Below, in pieces: positions 49,261 through 61,604 of a DNA stretch of 64,000 nucleotides. The notes below the pieces were generated by a model that worked only from the letters and a program-made list of their open reading frames with translations, made no database searches and was not told the DNA's origin. Source of the stretch: Klebsiella pneumoniae (GTDB taxonomy: Bacteria > Pseudomonadota > Gammaproteobacteria > Enterobacterales > Enterobacteriaceae); assembly GCF_000742135.1 (NCBI RefSeq), contig NZ_KN046818.1, positions 4,159,447 to 4,223,446 of the forward strand, read 5' to 3'. Position 1 is the stretch's first letter; the number at the start of each line of letters is the position of its first letter. A program made the position numbers and the translations under genes.

Positions 49261-51069
49261 ATGGTGAACAATATGACCGATTTAACCGCGCATGACGCCG
49301 CACCAGCCTGGCAAACCCGCGATCACCTTGATGACCCGGTGATTGGCGAACTGCGCAACCGCTTTGGGCCGGATGCCTTTACCGTTCAGCCAACCCGTAC
49401 CGGCGTACCGGTGGTATGGGTGAAGCGTGAACAGCTGCTGGAGGTGGGTGATTTCCTGAAGAAATTGCCGAAGCCTTACGTGATGCTGTTTGACCTGCAC
49501 GGCATGGACGAACGTCTGCGCACGCACCGCGATGGCCTGCCCGCCGCGGATTTTTCCGTTTTCTATCACCTGATCTCCATCGATCGCAACCGCGACATCA
49601 TGCTCAAGGTGGCGCTGTCGGAAAACGATCTGCATCTGCCGACCTTCACCAAACTGTTCCCCAACGCCAACTGGTATGAGCGTGAAACCTGGGAAATGTT
49701 TGGCATTACCTTCGATGGTCACCCGAACCTGCGTCGCATCATGATGCCGCCGACCTGGGAAGGTCACCCGCTGCGTAAAGATTATCCGGCGCGTGCCACC
49801 GAGTTCGACCCGTTTGAGCTGACCAAAGCCAAACAGGATCTGGAGATGGAGGCGCTGACCTTTAAACCGGAAGAGTGGGGCATGAAGCGCGGCACCGACA
49901 ACGAGGACTTCATGTTCCTCAACCTCGGTCCGAACCACCCATCGGCGCATGGTGCGTTCCGCATTATTCTGCAACTGGACGGCGAAGAGATCGTCGACTG
50001 CGTACCGGATATCGGTTATCACCACCGCGGCGCCGAGAAGATGGGCGAGCGTCAGTCCTGGCACAGCTACATCCCGTATACCGACCGTATTGAATATCTC
50101 GGCGGCTGCGTCAACGAGATGCCGTACGTGCTGGCGGTGGAAAAACTGGCTGGGATCACCGTACCGGATCGCGTGAACGTGATCCGCGTGATGCTCTCCG
50201 AGCTGTTCCGCATCAACAGCCACCTGCTGTATATCTCGACCTTTATTCAGGACGTCGGCGCGATGACGCCGGTCTTCTTCGCCTTTACCGATCGGCAGAA
50301 AATTTACGATCTGGTGGAAGCGATTACCGGATTCCGTATGCACCCGGCGTGGTTCCGCATCGGCGGCGTCGCGCACGATCTGCCGCGTGGCTGGGATCGC
50401 CTGCTGCGTGAGTTCCTCGAGTGGATGCCGAAGCGTCTGGACTCCTATGAGAAGGCCGCCCTGCGCAACACCATTCTGAAAGGCCGTTCCGTCGGCGTGG
50501 CAGCCTATACCGCCAAAGAGGCGCTGGAGTGGGGCACCACCGGCGCAGGCCTGCGCGCCACCGGTATCGACTTCGACGTGCGTAAATGGCGTCCTTACTC
50601 TGGCTATGAAAACTTCGACTTCGAAGTCCCGACCGGGGGGGGCGTCTCAGACTGCTACACCCGCGTGATGCTGAAAGTAGAAGAGCTGCGCCAGAGTCTG
50701 CGCATTCTTCAGCAGTGCCTCGATAACATGCCGGAAGGCCCGTTCAAAGCGGATCACCCGCTGACCACGCCGCCGCCGAAAGAGCGCACGCTGCAGCATA
50801 TCGAAACCCTGATCACCCACTTCCTGCAGGTATCGTGGGGCCCGGTGATGCCGGCCAACGAATCTTTCCAGATGATTGAGGCGACCAAAGGGATCAACAG
50901 TTACTACCTGACCAGCGACGGCAGCACCATGAGCTACCGTACCCGCGTGCGTACGCCGAGCTTTGCGCACCTGCAGCAGATCCCGTCGGCGATCCGCGGC
51001 AGCCTGGTATCCGACCTGATCGTCTATCTGGGTAGTATCGATTTTGTTATGTCAGACGTGGACCGCTAA
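49261..51069 (+). CDS. nuoC: NADH-quinone oxidoreductase subunit C/D (fused)
   Basis: The hydrophilic-arm subunits C and D are one 602-aa polypeptide, as in other enterobacteria. The C part (about 1-190) has the 30-kDa signature [41 protein letters not shown]. The D part (about 210-602) is the 49-kDa homologue, with [24 protein letters not shown] and [33 protein letters not shown], which lines the quinone pocket. It ends [10 protein letters not shown]. The start may be ATG 49261 or ATG 49273 (MTDLTAHD); neither has a clear Shine-Dalgarno. Confidence 0.95.
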   Translation: MVNNMTDLTAHDAAPAWQTRDHLDDPVIGELRNRFGPDAFTVQPTRTGVPVVWVKREQLLEVGDFLKKLPKPYVMLFDLHGMDERLRTHRDGLPAADFSVFYHLISIDRNRDIMLKVALSENDLHLPTFTKLFPNANWYERETWEMFGITFDGHPNLRRIMMPPTWEGHPLRKDYPARATEFDPFELTKAKQDLEMEALTFKPEEWGMKRGTDNEDFMFLNLGPNHPSAHGAFRIILQLDGEEIVDCVPDIGYHHRGAEKMGERQSWHSYIPYTDRIEYLGGCVNEMPYVLAVEKLAGITVPDRVNVIRVMLSELFRINSHLLYISTFIQDVGAMTPVFFAFTDRQKIYDLVEAITGFRMHPAWFRIGGVAHDLPRGWDRLLREFLEWMPKRLDSYEKAALRNTILKGRSVGVAAYTAKEALEWGTTGAGLRATGIDFDVRKWRPYSGYENFDFEVPTGGGVSDCYTRVMLKVEELRQSLRILQQCLDNMPEGPFKADHPLTTPPPKERTLQHIETLITHFLQVSWGPVMPANESFQMIEATKGINSYYLTSDGSTMSYRTRVRTPSFAHLQQIPSAIRGSLVSDLIVYLGSIDFVMSDVDR

Positions 51070-51071
51070 TT

Positions 51072-51572
51072 ATGCACGAGAATCAACAACCACAAACCGA
51101 GGCTTTTGAGCTGAGTGCGGCAGAGCGTGAGGCTATTGAGCACGAGAAGCACCACTACGAAGACCCGCGTGCGGCGTCCATCGAAGCGCTGAAAATCGTT
51201 CAGAAACAGCGCGGCTGGGTGCCGGATGGCGCGATCTACGCCATCGCCGATGTGCTGGGGATCCCGGCCAGCGACGTGGAAGGCGTGGCGACGTTCTACA
51301 GCCAGATTTTCCGCCAGCCGGTTGGCCGTCACGTGATCCGCTACTGCGACAGCGTGGTATGCCACATCACCGGCTATCAGGGTATTCAGGCCGCCATTGA
51401 GAAGAAACTGAATATCAAGCCGGGGCAGACCACCTTTGATGGCCGCTTTACCCTGCTGCCGACCTGCTGCCTGGGTAACTGCGACAAGGGACCGACCATG
51501 ATGATTGATGAGGATACTCACAGCCATCTGACGCCGGAGGCAATTCCTGACCTGCTGGAGCAGTACAAATGA
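51072..51572 (+). CDS. nuoE: NADH-quinone oxidoreductase subunit E
   Basis: NuoE holds the [2Fe-2S] cluster N1a next to the FMN site in the NADH dehydrogenase tip. The 166-aa thioredoxin-fold protein has the cluster cysteines in [12 protein letters not shown] (about 92 and 97) and [12 protein letters not shown] (133 and 137). It begins 2 bp after the nuoC stop and overlaps nuoF by four bases (ATGA). Confidence 0.97.
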   Translation: MHENQQPQTEAFELSAAEREAIEHEKHHYEDPRAASIEALKIVQKQRGWVPDGAIYAIADVLGIPASDVEGVATFYSQIFRQPVGRHVIRYCDSVVCHITGYQGIQAAIEKKLNIKPGQTTFDGRFTLLPTCCLGNCDKGPTMMIDEDTHSHLTPEAIPDLLEQYK

Positions 51573-52906
51573 AAACCGTAATTCGTACTGCGGAAACGCA
51601 TCCGCTCACCTGGCGCCTGCGCGACGACAAGCAGCCGGTGTGGCTGGACGAGTATCGCAGTAAAAATGGCTATGAAGGGGCGCGTAAAGCCCTGACCGGG
51701 ATGGCCCCGGATGAGATTGTCACGGCGGTAAAAGACGCTGGCCTGAAAGGGCGCGGCGGCGCGGGCTTCTCCACTGGTCTGAAGTGGAGCCTGATGCCGA
51801 AAGACGAATCCATGAACATCCGTTACCTGCTGTGTAACGCCGATGAAATGGAGCCGGGCACCTATAAAGACCGCCTGCTGATGGAGCAGCTGCCGCACCT
51901 GCTGGTGGAAGGCATGCTGATCTCCGCGTTTGCGCTGAAAGCGTACCGCGGCTACATCTTCCTGCGCGGGGAATATATTGAAGCGGCCCAGCATCTGCGT
52001 CGCGCGATTGCTGAAGCCACCGAAGCGGGTCTGTTGGGGAAAAACATCCTCGGCACCGGGTTTGACTTCGAGCTGTTCGTGCACACCGGGGCAGGGCGCT
52101 ATATCTGCGGCGAAGAGACGGCGCTGATCAACTCTCTGGAAGGCCGCCGCGCCAACCCGCGATCCAAGCCGCCGTTCCCGGCGAGCTCCGGCGTCTGGGG
52201 CAAGCCGACCTGCGTCAACAACGTAGAAACCCTGTGCAACGTGCCAGCGATCCTCGCCAACGGCGTCGAGTGGTACCAGAACATTTCCACCAGCAAAGAT
52301 GCTGGCACCAAGCTGATGGGCTTCTCCGGCCGGGTGAAGAATCCGGGCGTCTGGGAGCTGCCGTTCGGCACCACTGCCCGCGAGATCCTCGAAGATTACG
52401 CCGGCGGTATGCGCGATGGCCTGAAGTTTAAAGCCTGGCAACCGGGCGGAGCAGGGACCGACTTCCTCACCGAAGCGCACCTCGATCTGCCGATGGAATT
52501 CGAAAGCATTGGTAAAGCGGGCAGCCGTCTGGGCACCTCGCTGGCGATGGCCGTTGACCACGAGATCAACATGGTCTCGCTGGTGCGCAACCTTGAAGAG
52601 TTCTTTGCCCGCGAGTCCTGCGGCTGGTGTACGCCGTGCCGCGATGGTCTGCCGTGGAGCGTGAAGATCCTGCGCGCCCTGGAGCGCGGCGAAGGCCAGC
52701 CTGGCGATATCGAAACCCTTGAGCAACTGTGTCGATTCCTGGGCCCGGGTAAAACCTTCTGCGCGCACGCGCCGGGCGCGGTCGAGCCGCTACAGAGCGC
52801 GATTAAATATTTCCGCGAAGAATTCGAGGCTGGCATTAAGCAGCAGTTCAGCAATACCCATGCAATCAATGGGATTCAGCCGAACCTGCTTAAGACGCGC
52901 TGGTAA
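51569..52906 (+). CDS. nuoF: NADH-quinone oxidoreductase subunit F (NADH- and FMN-binding)
   Basis: NuoF oxidises NADH at FMN and passes electrons to cluster N3. The 445-aa protein has the NADH/FMN motif [20 protein letters not shown] (about 61-80) and [14 protein letters not shown]. Cluster N3 ligands are Cys351, Cys354, Cys357 ([12 protein letters not shown]) and Cys398 (TFCAHAPGA). Start overlaps the nuoE stop by four bases. Confidence 0.98.
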   Translation: MKTVIRTAETHPLTWRLRDDKQPVWLDEYRSKNGYEGARKALTGMAPDEIVTAVKDAGLKGRGGAGFSTGLKWSLMPKDESMNIRYLLCNADEMEPGTYKDRLLMEQLPHLLVEGMLISAFALKAYRGYIFLRGEYIEAAQHLRRAIAEATEAGLLGKNILGTGFDFELFVHTGAGRYICGEETALINSLEGRRANPRSKPPFPASSGVWGKPTCVNNVETLCNVPAILANGVEWYQNISTSKDAGTKLMGFSGRVKNPGVWELPFGTTAREILEDYAGGMRDGLKFKAWQPGGAGTDFLTEAHLDLPMEFESIGKAGSRLGTSLAMAVDHEINMVSLVRNLEEFFARESCGWCTPCRDGLPWSVKILRALERGEGQPGDIETLEQLCRFLGPGKTFCAHAPGAVEPLQSAIKYFREEFEAGIKQQFSNTHAINGIQPNLLKTRW

Positions 52907-52938
52907 TCTAAAGGTTTTTTATTTTTGGAAGCACGCAA

Positions 52939-55665
52939 ATGGCTACGATTCATGTAGACGGCAAAGAATACGAGGTCAACGGGGCGGACAACCTGCTAGA
53001 GGCTTGTCTCTCTCTTGGTCTTGATATTCCCTACTTTTGCTGGCACCCGGCGCTAGGGAGCGTCGGTGCTTGCCGCCAGTGTGCGGTGAAGCAATATCAG
53101 AACGCGGAAGACACGCGTGGTCGCCTGGTGATGTCCTGTATGACTCCGGCATCCGACGGCACCTTTATTTCTATCGACGACAGCGAAGCGAAGCAGTTCC
53201 GCGAAAGCGTGGTGGAGTGGTTGATGACTAACCACCCGCACGACTGCCCGGTCTGCGAAGAGGGCGGCAACTGCCACCTGCAGGATATGACGGTGATGAC
53301 CGGTCATAGCTTCCGCCGCTATCGTTTCACCAAGCGTACCCACCGCAATCAGGATCTGGGGCCGTTTATTTCGCACGAAATGAACCGCTGCATCGCCTGC
53401 TACCGCTGCGTGCGCTACTACAAAGATTATGCCGACGGCACCGATCTGGGCGTCTATGGCGCGCACGACAACGTCTACTTCGGCCGCCCGGAAGATGGCA
53501 CCCTGGAGAGCGAGTTCTCCGGCAACCTGGTGGAAGTCTGCCCAACCGGCGTCTTCACCGACAAAACCCACTCCGAGCGCTATAACCGTAAGTGGGACAT
53601 GCAGTTTGCGCCGAGCATCTGCCAGCAGTGTTCCATCGGCTGTAACATCAGCCCGGGCGAACGCTATGGCGAGTTGCGTCGTATCGAAAACCGCTATAAC
53701 GGTACCGTGAACCGCTACTTCCTCTGCGACCGCGGTCGTTTCGGCTATGGCTACGTGAACCTGAAAGACCGTCCGCGTCAGCCGGTGCAGCGCCGCGGCG
53801 ACGATCTGATCACCCTTAACGCCGAGCAGGCGATGCAGGGGGCGGCGGATATCCTGCGCCAGTCGAAGAAAGTGATCGGCATCGGCTCCCCGCGCGCCAG
53901 CATTGAAAGCAACTTCGCGCTGCGCGAGCTGGTGGGCGCCGACAACTTCTATACCGGCATCGCCAAAGGCGAACAAGCGCGCCTGCAGATGATGCTGAAA
54001 GTGCTGCGCGAGGGCGGGATCCACACGCCAAGCCTGCGCGATATCGAATCCTACGATGCGGTACTGGTGCTGGGCGAAGACATTACCCAGACCGGCGCGC
54101 GCGTGGCCCTGGCGGTACGCCAGGCAGTGAAAGGGAAAGCACGCGAAATGGCGGCGGCGCAGAAAGTGGCCGACTGGCAGATCGCCGCGATCCTCAACAT
54201 CGGCCAGCGCGCCAAGCACCCGCTATTCGTCACCAACGTCGATGACACCCGCCTGGATGACATCGCGGCGTGGACCTACCGCGCGCCGGTAGAAGATCAG
54301 GCGCGTCTCGGCTTTGCTATTGCCCATGCGCTGGACGACAGCGCGCCGGCGGTTGACGGCCTGAGCCAGGACCTGCAGGGTAAAGTCGACGTTATCGTTC
54401 AGGCGCTGGCCGGGGCGAAAAAACCGCTGATCATCTCCGGGACCAACGCCGGCAGCATGGAGATCATCCAGGCCGCCGCTAACGTGGCGAAAGCTCTGAA
54501 AGGCCGCGGCGCCGATGTCGGGGTGACCATGGTCGCCCGGGCGGTTAACAGCGTCGGACTGGGCATGATCGGCGGCGGCTCGCTTGAAGAGGCGCTGGAC
54601 GAACTGGAAAGCGGCGCCGCAGACGCGGTTATCGTGCTGGAAAACGACCTTCACCGTCATGCTTCCGCCGCGCGCGTTGACGCTGCGCTGGCGAAAGCGC
54701 CGCTGGTGATGGTGGTGGATCATCAGCGCACCGCGATTATGGACAAAGCGCACCTGGTGCTCTCCGCGGCAAGCTTTGCGGAAAGCGACGGTACCGTGGT
54801 GAACAACGAAGGTCGCGCCCAGCGTTTCTTCCAGGTTTACGATCCGGCTTACTACGACGCGAAAACCGTAATGCTGGAAAGCTGGCGCTGGCTGCATTCG
54901 CTGCACAGCACCGTCAACAACCGTCAGGTTGACTGGACTCAGCTGGACCACGTCATTGATGCGGCGATTGCCGCGCTGCCGCAGCTGGCGGGCATTAAAG
55001 ACGCCGCGCCGGATGCGACCTTCCGCATTCGCGGCCAGAAGCTGGCGCGTGAACCGCACCGCTACAGCGGCCGCACGGCGATGCGCGCTAACATCAGCGT
55101 GCACGAGCCGCGTCAGCCGCAGGATAAAGACACGATGTTCGCCTTCTCCATGGAAGGGAACAACCAGCCGTCCGCCCCGCGTTCGCAGATCCCGTTCGCC
55201 TGGGCGCCGGGCTGGAACTCCCCGCAGGCATGGAACAAGTTCCAGGATGAGGTGGGCGGGAAACTGCGCCACGGCGATCCGGGCGTTCGTCTGTTTGAAG
55301 CGTCCGCCAGCGGACTGGAGTACTTCACGGCGGTGCCGGCCAGCTTCCAGGCGGAAGAGGGCAAATGGCGAATTGCGCCGTACTACCATCTGTTCGGCAG
55401 CGATGAGCTGTCTCAGCGCGCGCCGGTGTTCCAGAGCCGGATGCCTGAGCCGTACATCAAGCTGAACCCGGCGGATGCCGCGAAGCTTGGCGTCAACCCA
55501 GGCGCAATGCTCTCCTTTAGCGTGGAAGGCCAGACCCTGCGTCTGCCGCTGGTTATCTCTGAAGGCCTGACCGCGGGACAGGTTGGCTTACCGATGGGCA
55601 TGCCGGGCATTGCGCCGGTGCTGACCGGATCGCGTATTGATTCACTGCAGGAGGCGAAAGCATGA
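52939..55665 (+). CDS. nuoG: NADH-quinone oxidoreductase subunit G
   Basis: NuoG is the largest hydrophilic subunit (908 aa, as in E. coli) and carries a chain of iron-sulfur clusters. The N-terminal [2Fe-2S] N1b ligands are Cys34, Cys45, Cys48 and Cys67. A His/Cys motif [17 protein letters not shown] (about 100-116) binds N5, and [13 protein letters not shown] binds part of N6b/N4. [17 protein letters not shown] begins the molybdopterin-oxidoreductase-like domain and corresponds to the extra cluster N7 of E. coli. It overlaps nuoH by four bases. Confidence 0.97.
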   Translation: MATIHVDGKEYEVNGADNLLEACLSLGLDIPYFCWHPALGSVGACRQCAVKQYQNAEDTRGRLVMSCMTPASDGTFISIDDSEAKQFRESVVEWLMTNHPHDCPVCEEGGNCHLQDMTVMTGHSFRRYRFTKRTHRNQDLGPFISHEMNRCIACYRCVRYYKDYADGTDLGVYGAHDNVYFGRPEDGTLESEFSGNLVEVCPTGVFTDKTHSERYNRKWDMQFAPSICQQCSIGCNISPGERYGELRRIENRYNGTVNRYFLCDRGRFGYGYVNLKDRPRQPVQRRGDDLITLNAEQAMQGAADILRQSKKVIGIGSPRASIESNFALRELVGADNFYTGIAKGEQARLQMMLKVLREGGIHTPSLRDIESYDAVLVLGEDITQTGARVALAVRQAVKGKAREMAAAQKVADWQIAAILNIGQRAKHPLFVTNVDDTRLDDIAAWTYRAPVEDQARLGFAIAHALDDSAPAVDGLSQDLQGKVDVIVQALAGAKKPLIISGTNAGSMEIIQAAANVAKALKGRGADVGVTMVARAVNSVGLGMIGGGSLEEALDELESGAADAVIVLENDLHRHASAARVDAALAKAPLVMVVDHQRTAIMDKAHLVLSAASFAESDGTVVNNEGRAQRFFQVYDPAYYDAKTVMLESWRWLHSLHSTVNNRQVDWTQLDHVIDAAIAALPQLAGIKDAAPDATFRIRGQKLAREPHRYSGRTAMRANISVHEPRQPQDKDTMFAFSMEGNNQPSAPRSQIPFAWAPGWNSPQAWNKFQDEVGGKLRHGDPGVRLFEASASGLEYFTAVPASFQAEEGKWRIAPYYHLFGSDELSQRAPVFQSRMPEPYIKLNPADAAKLGVNPGAMLSFSVEGQTLRLPLVISEGLTAGQVGLPMGMPGIAPVLTGSRIDSLQEAKA

Positions 55666-56639
55666 GCTGGTTAACGCCGGATCTTATCGACATTCTGTTA
55701 AGCATCCTGAAGGCCGTGGTCATTCTGCTGGTGGTTGTCACCTGCGGCGCGTTCATGAGCTTCGGCGAGCGTCGTCTGCTCGGCTTGTTCCAGAACCGCT
55801 ACGGACCTAACCGCGTCGGCTGGGGCGGTTCGCTGCAGCTGGTCGCCGACATGATCAAGATGTTCTTTAAAGAGGACTGGATCCCGCGCTTCTCCGATCG
55901 CGTGATCTTTACTCTGGCGCCGGTTATCGCCTTTACCTCGCTGCTGCTGGCCTTCGCTATCGTGCCGGTTAGCCCGACGTGGGTGGTGGCCGACCTGAAC
56001 ATCGGCATCCTCTTCTTCCTGATGATGGCAGGCCTGGCGGTCTACGCGGTGCTGTTCGCCGGTTGGTCGAGCAATAACAAATACTCGCTGCTGGGGGCGA
56101 TGCGTGCTTCCGCGCAGACCCTGAGCTACGAGGTATTTCTCGGTCTCTCCCTGATGGGCGTGGTGGCGCAGGCGGGGTCATTCAATATGACCGATATCGT
56201 CAACAACCAGGCGCATCTGTGGAACGTTATCCCGCAGTTCTTCGGCTTCGTGACTTTCGCCATCGCCGGCGTGGCGGTGTGTCACCGTCACCCGTTCGAC
56301 CAGCCGGAAGCGGAGCAGGAACTGGCCGATGGTTACCACATTGAATATTCCGGCATGAAATTCGGTCTGTTCTTCGTCGGGGAATACATCGGTATCGTCA
56401 CCGTTTCAGCGCTGATCGTCACGCTGTTCTTCGGCGGCTGGAATGGCCCGTGGTTACCTCCTTTCATCTGGTTCGCGCTGAAAACCGCGTTCTTCATGAT
56501 GATGTTCATTTTGATCCGCGCATCATTACCGCGTCCGCGCTATGACCAGGTAATGTCCTTTGGCTGGAAGGTATGCCTGCCGTTAACGCTGGTCAACTTG
56601 TTGGTAACGGCGGCTGTCATTCTCTGGCAGGCGCAATAA
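55662..56639 (+). CDS. nuoH: NADH-quinone oxidoreductase subunit H
   Basis: NuoH is the membrane subunit that forms the base of the quinone chamber. The 325-aa protein has about eight helices. Conserved blocks are [41 protein letters not shown] (about 31-71) and the charged loop [35 protein letters not shown] (about 209-243). Its stop is 15 bp before nuoI. Confidence 0.97.
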   Translation: MSWLTPDLIDILLSILKAVVILLVVVTCGAFMSFGERRLLGLFQNRYGPNRVGWGGSLQLVADMIKMFFKEDWIPRFSDRVIFTLAPVIAFTSLLLAFAIVPVSPTWVVADLNIGILFFLMMAGLAVYAVLFAGWSSNNKYSLLGAMRASAQTLSYEVFLGLSLMGVVAQAGSFNMTDIVNNQAHLWNVIPQFFGFVTFAIAGVAVCHRHPFDQPEAEQELADGYHIEYSGMKFGLFFVGEYIGIVTVSALIVTLFFGGWNGPWLPPFIWFALKTAFFMMMFILIRASLPRPRYDQVMSFGWKVCLPLTLVNLLVTAAVILWQAQ

Positions 56640-56653
56640 GGGGTGAATTGAAC

Positions 56654-57196
56654 ATGACCTTAAAAGAATTATTGGTGGGGTTCGGCACCCAGGTCCGTAG
56701 TATCTGGATGATTGGCCTGCATGCCTTCGCCAAACGTGAAACCCGGATGTATCCGGAAGAGCCGGTCTACCTGCCGCCGCGCTATCGCGGCCGCATCGTG
56801 CTGACCCGCGATCCGGACGGTGCAGAGCGCTGCGTCGCCTGTAACCTGTGTGCGGTAGCCTGCCCGGTGGGCTGTATCTCGCTGCAGAAAGCAGAGACGG
56901 TAGACGGCCGCTGGTATCCGGAGTTCTTCCGCATCAACTTCTCACGCTGCATCTTCTGCGGCCTGTGCGAAGAAGCGTGCCCGACCACGGCGATCCAGTT
57001 GACCCCGGACTTCGAGCTGGGTGAATACAAGCGTCAGGATCTGGTGTACGAAAAAGAGGATCTGCTGATTTCCGGTCCGGGCAAATACCCGGAATATAAC
57101 TTCTACCGGATGGCGGGTATGGCAATCGACGGCAAAGATAAGGGCGAAGCGGAAAATGAAGCTAAGCCAATCGACGTCAAGAGCCTGTTACCGTAA
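56654..57196 (+). CDS. nuoI: NADH-quinone oxidoreductase subunit I
   Basis: NuoI holds clusters N6a and N6b, linking NuoG to NuoB. The 180-aa protein has two ferredoxin motifs: Cys60, 63, 66, 70 ([15 protein letters not shown]) and Cys99, 102, 105, 109 ([12 protein letters not shown]). The frame is open to 56573 inside nuoH, but the ATG at 56654 with AGGGG upstream matches [11 protein letters not shown]. Confidence 0.97.
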   Translation: MTLKELLVGFGTQVRSIWMIGLHAFAKRETRMYPEEPVYLPPRYRGRIVLTRDPDGAERCVACNLCAVACPVGCISLQKAETVDGRWYPEFFRINFSRCIFCGLCEEACPTTAIQLTPDFELGEYKRQDLVYEKEDLLISGPGKYPEYNFYRMAGMAIDGKDKGEAENEAKPIDVKSLLP

Positions 57197-57207
57197 GGAG
57201 AGGGGCA

Positions 57208-57762
57208 ATGGAATTCGCTTTTTATATCTGTGGCCTGATAGCCATCCTCGCAACCTTGCGGGTCGTCACCCACACCAATCCGGTGCATGCGCTGCTGTAC
57301 CTGATTATTTCGCTGCTGGCGATTGCCGGGGTGTTCTTCTCGCTGGGCGCGTACTTCGCCGGAGCGCTGGAAATCATCGTCTACGCCGGGGCCATTATGG
57401 TGCTGTTCGTCTTCGTGGTGATGATGCTCAACCTGGGCGGCACCGAGATCGAACAGGAGCGCAAGTGGCTGCAGCCGGGGATCTGGATTGGCCCGGCCAT
57501 CCTCTCCGCGGTGCTGCTGGTGGTTATCGTTTACGCCATCCTGGGCATTAACGACCAGGGTATCGACGGTGCGGCGATTAACGCCAAAGAAGTGGGCATT
57601 GCGCTGTTTGGGCCGTACGTCCTGGCGGTGGAGCTGGCCTCCATGCTGCTGCTGGCGGGCCTGGTGGTTGCCTTCCACATTGGCCGCGAAGAGCGCGCCG
57701 GCGAGGTGCTGAGCAACCGTCTGAACGACAGCGACAAACGAAAAACGGAGGAACACGCATGA
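57208..57762 (+). CDS. nuoJ: NADH-quinone oxidoreductase subunit J
   Basis: NuoJ is a five-helix membrane subunit of the proton-pumping arm. The 184-aa protein has [52 protein letters not shown], including the helix with a pi-bulge that is mobile in the catalytic cycle. AAGGAGAGG precedes the ATG. Its end overlaps nuoK by four bases. Confidence 0.96.
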   Translation: MEFAFYICGLIAILATLRVVTHTNPVHALLYLIISLLAIAGVFFSLGAYFAGALEIIVYAGAIMVLFVFVVMMLNLGGTEIEQERKWLQPGIWIGPAILSAVLLVVIVYAILGINDQGIDGAAINAKEVGIALFGPYVLAVELASMLLLAGLVVAFHIGREERAGEVLSNRLNDSDKRKTEEHA

Positions 57763-58061
57763 TCCCCTTAACACATGGACTGATCCTCGCGGCCATCCTG
57801 TTTGTGCTTGGTCTGACGGGGCTGGTGATCCGCCGCAATCTGCTGTTTATGTTGATTAGCCTGGAAATCATGATTAACGCCGCCGCGCTGGCCTTTGTGG
57901 TGGCGGGTAGCTACTGGGGTCAGGCAGATGGTCAGATAATGTATATCCTCGCCATCAGCCTCGCGGCTGCGGAAGCGAGTATCGGCCTGGCGCTGCTGCT
58001 GCAGCTCCATCGTCGCCGCCAGAACCTGAACATCGATTCAGTAAGTGAGTTGCGTGGATGA
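57759..58061 (+). CDS. nuoK: NADH-quinone oxidoreductase subunit K
   Basis: NuoK is a three-helix subunit that resembles MrpC. The 100-aa protein has the conserved membrane glutamates in [15 protein letters not shown] (Glu36) and [17 protein letters not shown] (Glu72), which are needed for proton translocation. It overlaps nuoJ and nuoL by four bases each. Confidence 0.97.
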   Translation: MIPLTHGLILAAILFVLGLTGLVIRRNLLFMLISLEIMINAAALAFVVAGSYWGQADGQIMYILAISLAAAEASIGLALLLQLHRRRQNLNIDSVSELRG

Positions 58062-59899
58062 ACATGCTTGCCTTAACCATTCTTTTGCCATTGATTGGCT
58101 TTGTGCTGCTGGCCTTCTCCCGCGGGCGCTGGTCGGAAAATCTTTCCGCCACCGTTGGCATGGGCTCGGTAGGCCTGGCGGCGCTGGTCACCGCGTACGT
58201 TGGCGTCGACTTTTTCGCTAACGGCAAACAGGCGGTCAGCGTGCCGCTGTGGACCTGGATGTCGGTCGGTGATTTCAACATCGGCTTCAACCTGGTGTTG
58301 GACGGCCTGTCGCTGACCATGCTCTCCGTAGTTACCGGCGTCGGCTTCCTGATCCACATGTTCGCCTCCTGGTACATGCGCGGTGAAGAGGGATATTCCC
58401 GCTTCTTCGCCTATACCAACCTGTTTATCGCCAGCATGGTGGTTCTGGTACTGGCCGATAACCTGCTGCTGATGTACCTCGGTTGGGAAGGCGTGGGCCT
58501 CTGTTCTTACCTGCTGATCGGTTTCTACTACACCGATCCGAAGAACGGCGCCGCAGCGATGAAAGCGTTTGTGGTGACCCGCGTCGGCGACGTGTTCCTC
58601 GCCTTCGCGCTGTTCATTCTTTATAACGAACTGGGCACCCTGAACTTCCGCGAAATGGTGGAGCTGGCGCCGCAGCACTTCGCTAACGGCAGCACCACGC
58701 TGCAGTGGGCGACGCTGATGCTGCTTGGCGGCGCGGTCGGTAAATCCGCCCAGCTGCCGCTGCAAACGTGGCTTGCCGATGCGATGGCGGGTCCGACGCC
58801 GGTCTCTGCGCTGATCCATGCTGCGACCATGGTCACCGCGGGCGTCTATCTGATCGCCCGTACCCACGGCCTGTTCCTGATGACGCCGGAAGTGCTGCAT
58901 CTGGTCGGTATCGTCGGGGCGGTCACCCTGGTGTTGGCGGGCTTCGCCGCGCTGGTGCAGACCGATATCAAACGCGTTCTCGCCTACTCTACCATGAGCC
59001 AGATTGGCTACATGTTCCTCGCGCTGGGCGTGCAGGCATGGGACGCGGCGATTTTCCACCTGATGACTCACGCGTTCTTTAAAGCGCTGCTGTTCCTGTC
59101 GTCTGGTTCGGTCATTCTGGCCTGCCATCACGAACAGAACATCTTCAAGATGGGCGGCCTGCGCAAATCGATTCCGCTGGTATACGTCTGCTTCCTGGTG
59201 GGGGGCGCGGCGCTGTCCGCACTGCCGCTTATCACCGCAGGCTTCTTCAGTAAGGATGAGATTCTGGCAGGCGCGATGGCCAATGGCCATATCAATCTGA
59301 TGGTGGCAGGCCTGGTCGGCGCCTTTATGACCTCGCTGTACACCTTCCGGATGATTTTCATCGTATTCCACGGTAAAGAGCAAATTCACGCGCACGCAGG
59401 GAAGGGGATTACCCATCATCTGCCGCTGATTGTGCTGCTGGTACTATCCACCTTCGTTGGCGCGCTGATTGTGCCGCCGCTGGAAGGCGTACTGCCGCAG
59501 ACCACTGAGCTCGCCCACGGTAGCGTGATGACGCTGGAGATTGCCTCCGGGATCATCGCCATTGCCGGGATTCTGATCGCTGCATGGCTGTGGCTGGGCA
59601 AACGCACGCTGGTGACCTCCATCGCCAACAGTGCGCCTGGCCGCTTCTTCGGTACCTGGTGGTTCCATGCCTGGGGCTTCGACTGGTTATACGACAAGGT
59701 GTTCGTAAAACCATTCCTCGGTATTGCCTGGCTGCTGAAACGCGATCCGCTGAACTCGTTGATGAATATCCCGGCGATCCTTTCCCGCTTCGCAGGCAAA
59801 GGCCTGCTGGTGAGCGAGAACGGTTATCTGCGCTGGTATGTGGCTTCAATGAGCATCGGCGCGGTGGTGGTGCTGGCGCTGCTGATGGTATTGCGTTGA
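58058..59899 (+). CDS. nuoL: NADH-quinone oxidoreductase subunit L
   Basis: NuoL is the distal antiporter-like proton channel with the long lateral helix. The 613-aa protein has the conserved [38 protein letters not shown] (with the key Glu of helix 5), [38 protein letters not shown], and [24 protein letters not shown]. It starts inside nuoK by four bases. A REP pair separates it from nuoM. Confidence 0.97.
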   Translation: MNMLALTILLPLIGFVLLAFSRGRWSENLSATVGMGSVGLAALVTAYVGVDFFANGKQAVSVPLWTWMSVGDFNIGFNLVLDGLSLTMLSVVTGVGFLIHMFASWYMRGEEGYSRFFAYTNLFIASMVVLVLADNLLLMYLGWEGVGLCSYLLIGFYYTDPKNGAAAMKAFVVTRVGDVFLAFALFILYNELGTLNFREMVELAPQHFANGSTTLQWATLMLLGGAVGKSAQLPLQTWLADAMAGPTPVSALIHAATMVTAGVYLIARTHGLFLMTPEVLHLVGIVGAVTLVLAGFAALVQTDIKRVLAYSTMSQIGYMFLALGVQAWDAAIFHLMTHAFFKALLFLSSGSVILACHHEQNIFKMGGLRKSIPLVYVCFLVGGAALSALPLITAGFFSKDEILAGAMANGHINLMVAGLVGAFMTSLYTFRMIFIVFHGKEQIHAHAGKGITHHLPLIVLLVLSTFVGALIVPPLEGVLPQTTELAHGSVMTLEIASGIIAIAGILIAAWLWLGKRTLVTSIANSAPGRFFGTWWFHAWGFDWLYDKVFVKPFLGIAWLLKRDPLNSLMNIPAILSRFAGKGLLVSENGYLRWYVASMSIGAVVVLALLMVLR

Positions 59900-59916
59900 T
59901 TTGATCGCGCGGTTTT

Positions 59917-59982
59917 GCCCGGTGGCGCTTCGCTTACCGGGCCTACGAGACCGTAGGTCGGGTAAGCGAAGCGCCACCCGAC
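59917..59982. repeat. Inverted pair of REP units (BIME-like) between nuoL and nuoM
   Basis: A 30-bp unit at 59917-59946 (GCCCGGTGGCGCTTCGCTTA...GGGCCTAC) is followed after six bases by its inverse at 59953-59982 (GTAGGTCGGGTAAGCGAAGC...CCCGAC). The two match over nearly their whole length. It is the Klebsiella-style REP sequence, located in transcribed DNA inside the operon, and can form a strong RNA hairpin. Confidence 0.88.
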
Positions 59983-60068
59983 ACAACAAACCGCACTCAA
60001 ACGTGAATGTAGTCGAATTCGTTGAAAATCGGTCCTGAACGGGACTTTAACAAGGAATAAAAATCGCC

Positions 60069-61598
60069 ATGTTACTACCCTGGCTAATATTAATTCCCTT
60101 TATCGGCGGCTTCCTGTGCTGGCAGACCGAACGCTTTGGCGTGAAAGTGCCGCGCTGGATCGCGCTGATTACCATGGGACTGACGCTGGTGCTTGGCCTG
60201 CAGCTGTGGATGCAGGGCGGCTATTCTCTGACGCAATCCGCGGGTATTCCGCAATGGCAGTCGGAATTCGTGCTGCCGTGGATCCCACGCTTCGGCATTA
60301 GCATCCATCTGGCGATCGACGGCCTGTCGCTGCTGATGGTGGTGCTGACCGGTCTCCTCGGCGTGCTGGCGGTGCTCTGTTCGTGGCGTGAAATCGAAAA
60401 ATACCAGGGCTTCTTCCACCTCAACCTGATGTGGATCCTGGGCGGCGTTATCGGCGTGTTCCTCGCCATCGACATGTTCCTGTTCTTCTTCTTCTGGGAA
60501 ATGATGTTGGTGCCGATGTACTTCCTGATCGCGCTGTGGGGCCACAAAGCCTCGGACGGTAAAACGCGTATCACAGCGGCCACCAAGTTCTTCATCTATA
60601 CCCAGGCGAGCGGTCTGGTGATGCTGATTGCCATTCTGGCGCTGGCCTTCGTCCACTTCAACGCCACCGGCGTGTGGACCTTCAACTATGAAGATCTGCT
60701 GAAAACCCCGATGTCTCACGGCGTGGAATACCTGCTGATGCTCGGCTTCTTCATCGCCTTCGCGGTGAAAATGCCGGTGGTGCCGCTGCACGGCTGGCTG
60801 CCGGACGCTCACTCCCAGGCGCCGACCGCCGGCTCTGTCGACCTCGCGGGGATCCTGCTGAAAACCGCCGCCTACGGCCTGCTGCGCTTTGCGCTGCCGC
60901 TGTTCCCGAATGCCTCCGCCGAGTTTGCGCCCATCGCCATGTGGCTGGGCGTGATCGGTATCTTCTACGGCGCGTGGATGGCCTTCGCCCAGACCGATAT
61001 TAAACGCCTGATCGCCTACACCTCCGTGTCCCACATGGGCTTCGTGCTGATTGCTATCTACACCGGCAGCCAGCTGGCCTATCAGGGAGCGGTGATCCAG
61101 ATGATTGCTCACGGTCTGTCCGCGGCGGGTCTGTTTATTCTCTGCGGCCAGCTGTACGAACGTCTGCACACCCGCGATATGCGCCAAATGGGCGGTCTGT
61201 GGAGCAAAATTAAATGGCTGCCGGCGATGTCGATGTTCTTCGCGGTCGCCACTCTGGGGATGCCGGGCACCGGTAACTTCGTCGGCGAATTTATGATCCT
61301 GTTCGGCAGCTATAAAGTGGTGCCGACGATCACCGTCATCTCCACCTTTGGTCTGGTATTCGCGTCCGTTTACTCGCTGTCGATGTTACATCGCGCTTAC
61401 TTCGGTAAAGCGAAGAGCGAAGTGGCGGCGAAAGAGTTGCCGGGGATGTCCCTGCGTGAACTGTCTATCATCCTGCTGCTGGTGGTGCTGCTGGTGCTGT
61501 TGGGCTTCTTCCCGCAGCCGATCCTCGACACCTCGCATGCTGCGATGAGCAACATTCAGCAGTGGTTTGTTAATTCTGTTTCTACTACAAGGCCGTAA
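60069..61598 (+). CDS. nuoM: NADH-quinone oxidoreductase subunit M
   Basis: NuoM is the second antiporter-like proton channel. The 509-aa protein has FFFFWEMMLVPMYFLIALWGHK with its conserved glutamate (about 144), FAVKMPVVPLHGWLPDAHSQAPTAGSVDLAGILLKTAAYGLLRF with the channel lysines, and QTDIKRLIAYTSVSHMGFVL. AAGGAATAAAAATCGCC precedes the ATG. Unlike its neighbours it is separated from nuoL by 169 bp. Confidence 0.97.
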   Translation: MLLPWLILIPFIGGFLCWQTERFGVKVPRWIALITMGLTLVLGLQLWMQGGYSLTQSAGIPQWQSEFVLPWIPRFGISIHLAIDGLSLLMVVLTGLLGVLAVLCSWREIEKYQGFFHLNLMWILGGVIGVFLAIDMFLFFFFWEMMLVPMYFLIALWGHKASDGKTRITAATKFFIYTQASGLVMLIAILALAFVHFNATGVWTFNYEDLLKTPMSHGVEYLLMLGFFIAFAVKMPVVPLHGWLPDAHSQAPTAGSVDLAGILLKTAAYGLLRFALPLFPNASAEFAPIAMWLGVIGIFYGAWMAFAQTDIKRLIAYTSVSHMGFVLIAIYTGSQLAYQGAVIQMIAHGLSAAGLFILCGQLYERLHTRDMRQMGGLWSKIKWLPAMSMFFAVATLGMPGTGNFVGEFMILFGSYKVVPTITVISTFGLVFASVYSLSMLHRAYFGKAKSEVAAKELPGMSLRELSIILLLVVLLVLLGFFPQPILDTSHAAMSNIQQWFVNSVSTTRP

Positions 61599-61604
61599 TT
61601 CGCC

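Noticed and set aside
58073-59419. A 448-codon open frame opposite nuoL
   Set aside because: Shadow of nuoL codon structure; composition is Gln/His/Arg-rich and not protein-like.
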